From NCBI GenBank assembly GCA_048393055.1, contig DBFJJS010000015.1, positions 1 through 5,022 of the forward strand: 5,022 bases of DNA. The letters run 5' to 3'. Position 1 is the first letter of the stretch. Every line of letters begins with the position of its first letter. The stretch comes from Faeciplasma sp048393055 (GTDB taxonomy: Bacteria > Bacillota > Clostridia > Oscillospirales > Ruminococcaceae). A program made the position numbers and the translations under genes. Of this stretch, positions 4,580 through 5,022 are shown in pieces. Below the pieces are notes generated by a model. It had not been told where the DNA came from and made no database searches. It saw only the letters and a list, made by a program, of their open reading frames with translations.

Positions 4580-5022
4580 TCTTCACAACCCCCTTTGAAA
4601 TAGAACAGGTACAAATCTTCCAAAGTGGGCTGCACCCTTACCGCATTTTCCATCGGCGGACGATCTCCAATGATCCGCAAAATTGTCTGGTTTTCACCGG
4701 TATTCCGCAGATTGCTCGTATTGTAGGCGGCCGCATATTTTTCTGCATAGGCAGTCGGAACCGTGCATTCCCACACTTGCCCGTCAATTTCAGAAGTGAT
4801 CTCCTGCGGATTCCCAAAGTGAATGATTTGCCCGGATTTCATCATAATGATTTCCTCTGCGATAAACTCCACATCGGAAACAATATGCGTAGACAGGATC
4901 ACGATGCGGTCTTTGGAAAAGGCGCTGATCAAATTGCGGAAACGGACGCGTTCTTTCGGGTCAAGCCCCGCCGTCGGCTCGTCTAAAATCAAAATATGGG
5001 GGTCATTGAGCATGGCCTGTGC
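4576..5022 (-). CDS. ABC transporter ATP-binding protein, C-terminal part (gene runs off the window)
   Basis: This is the end of a cytoplasmic ATPase subunit that powers the permease encoded next. The frame stays open to the window edge, reading AQA before MLNDP, so the 5' part with the Walker A and LSGG signature motifs lies outside. The ATG at 5011-5013 is internal, not the start. Visible motifs are Walker B with the catalytic Glu (HILILDEPTAGLDP), the D-loop in the same stretch, and the switch histidine in ILSTHIVSDVE. The tail contains MMKSGQIIHFGNP and ends in PTLEDLYLFYF, the usual C-terminal signature of drug and peptide exporter ATPases (CcmA/BcrA/NatA-type). The TGA stop overlaps the permease ATG. 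The promoter and any regulatory genes must lie beyond 5022. Confidence 0.95.
   Translation of the reverse strand, partial: AQAMLNDPHILILDEPTAGLDPKERVRFRNLISAFSKDRIVILSTHIVSDVEFIAEEIIMMKSGQIIHFGNPQEITSEIDGQVWECTVPTAYAEKYAAAYNTSNLRNTGENQTILRIIGDRPPMENAVRVQPTLEDLYLFYFKGGCEE

Noticed and set aside
5011..5013. ATG as the start of the ABC ATPase
   Set aside because: The frame continues upstream as AQA, the usual end of the signature helix, and Walker A would be missing, so the gene is cut by the window edge.

Overview
The window looks like one end of an integrated mobile element (an ICE or large transposon of the Tn4451/Tn5397 serine-recombinase type) from a low-to-mid GC anaerobic Firmicute, probably a gut Clostridia species. 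The reasons are a TnpX/TndX-like large serine recombinase, strong AGGAGG-type ribosome binding sites, a Tn916-Orf7-like sigma fragment gene and small ICE-type proteins. This rests on family recognition by eye; no database was searched.

All supported genes are on the minus strand, so transcription reads from position 5022 towards 1. From right to left: (1) 3503-5022 is the distal part of an ABC exporter operon. It holds the end of an ATPase gene cut by the window edge, then a six- or seven-helix ABC-2 type permease joined to it by an ATGA overlap. A clear Rho-independent terminator at 3402-3456 ends the operon. (2) 3060-3401 has no large gene. It holds a possible 32-codon leader ORF with a good ribosome binding site, then a chain of hairpins running into the sigma-like gene and covering its Shine-Dalgarno sequence. 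(3) 2637-3059 encodes a 140-aa sigma-70 region-4-like regulator. (4) 2443-2636 is a GC-rich, foldable gap. (5) 2242-2442 and 1858-2124 encode two small uncharacterised proteins (66 and 88 aa). (6) 1755-1857 holds a good sigma-A-type promoter, and 57-1754 encodes the 565-aa large serine recombinase. Only 56 bases lie between its stop codon and the window edge, so the element end could be in or just beyond them.

The most interesting feature is not a gene. A near-perfect dyad (TCTGGACA-3 nt-TGTCCAGA core) occurs three times, at 1824-1848, 2218-2242 and 3150-3174, each time in a gap of the sigma/small-protein/recombinase module. The first copy sits just above the recombinase promoter. The second begins at the stop codon of the 66-aa gene. 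The third is one helix of a candidate four-helix RNA leader in front of the sigma-like gene. A plausible model is that the sigma-like protein, the two small proteins and the dyads form a regulatory circuit for excision or transfer, with the ABC exporter as cargo. The dyads and helices are read directly from sequence; the circuit is inference.
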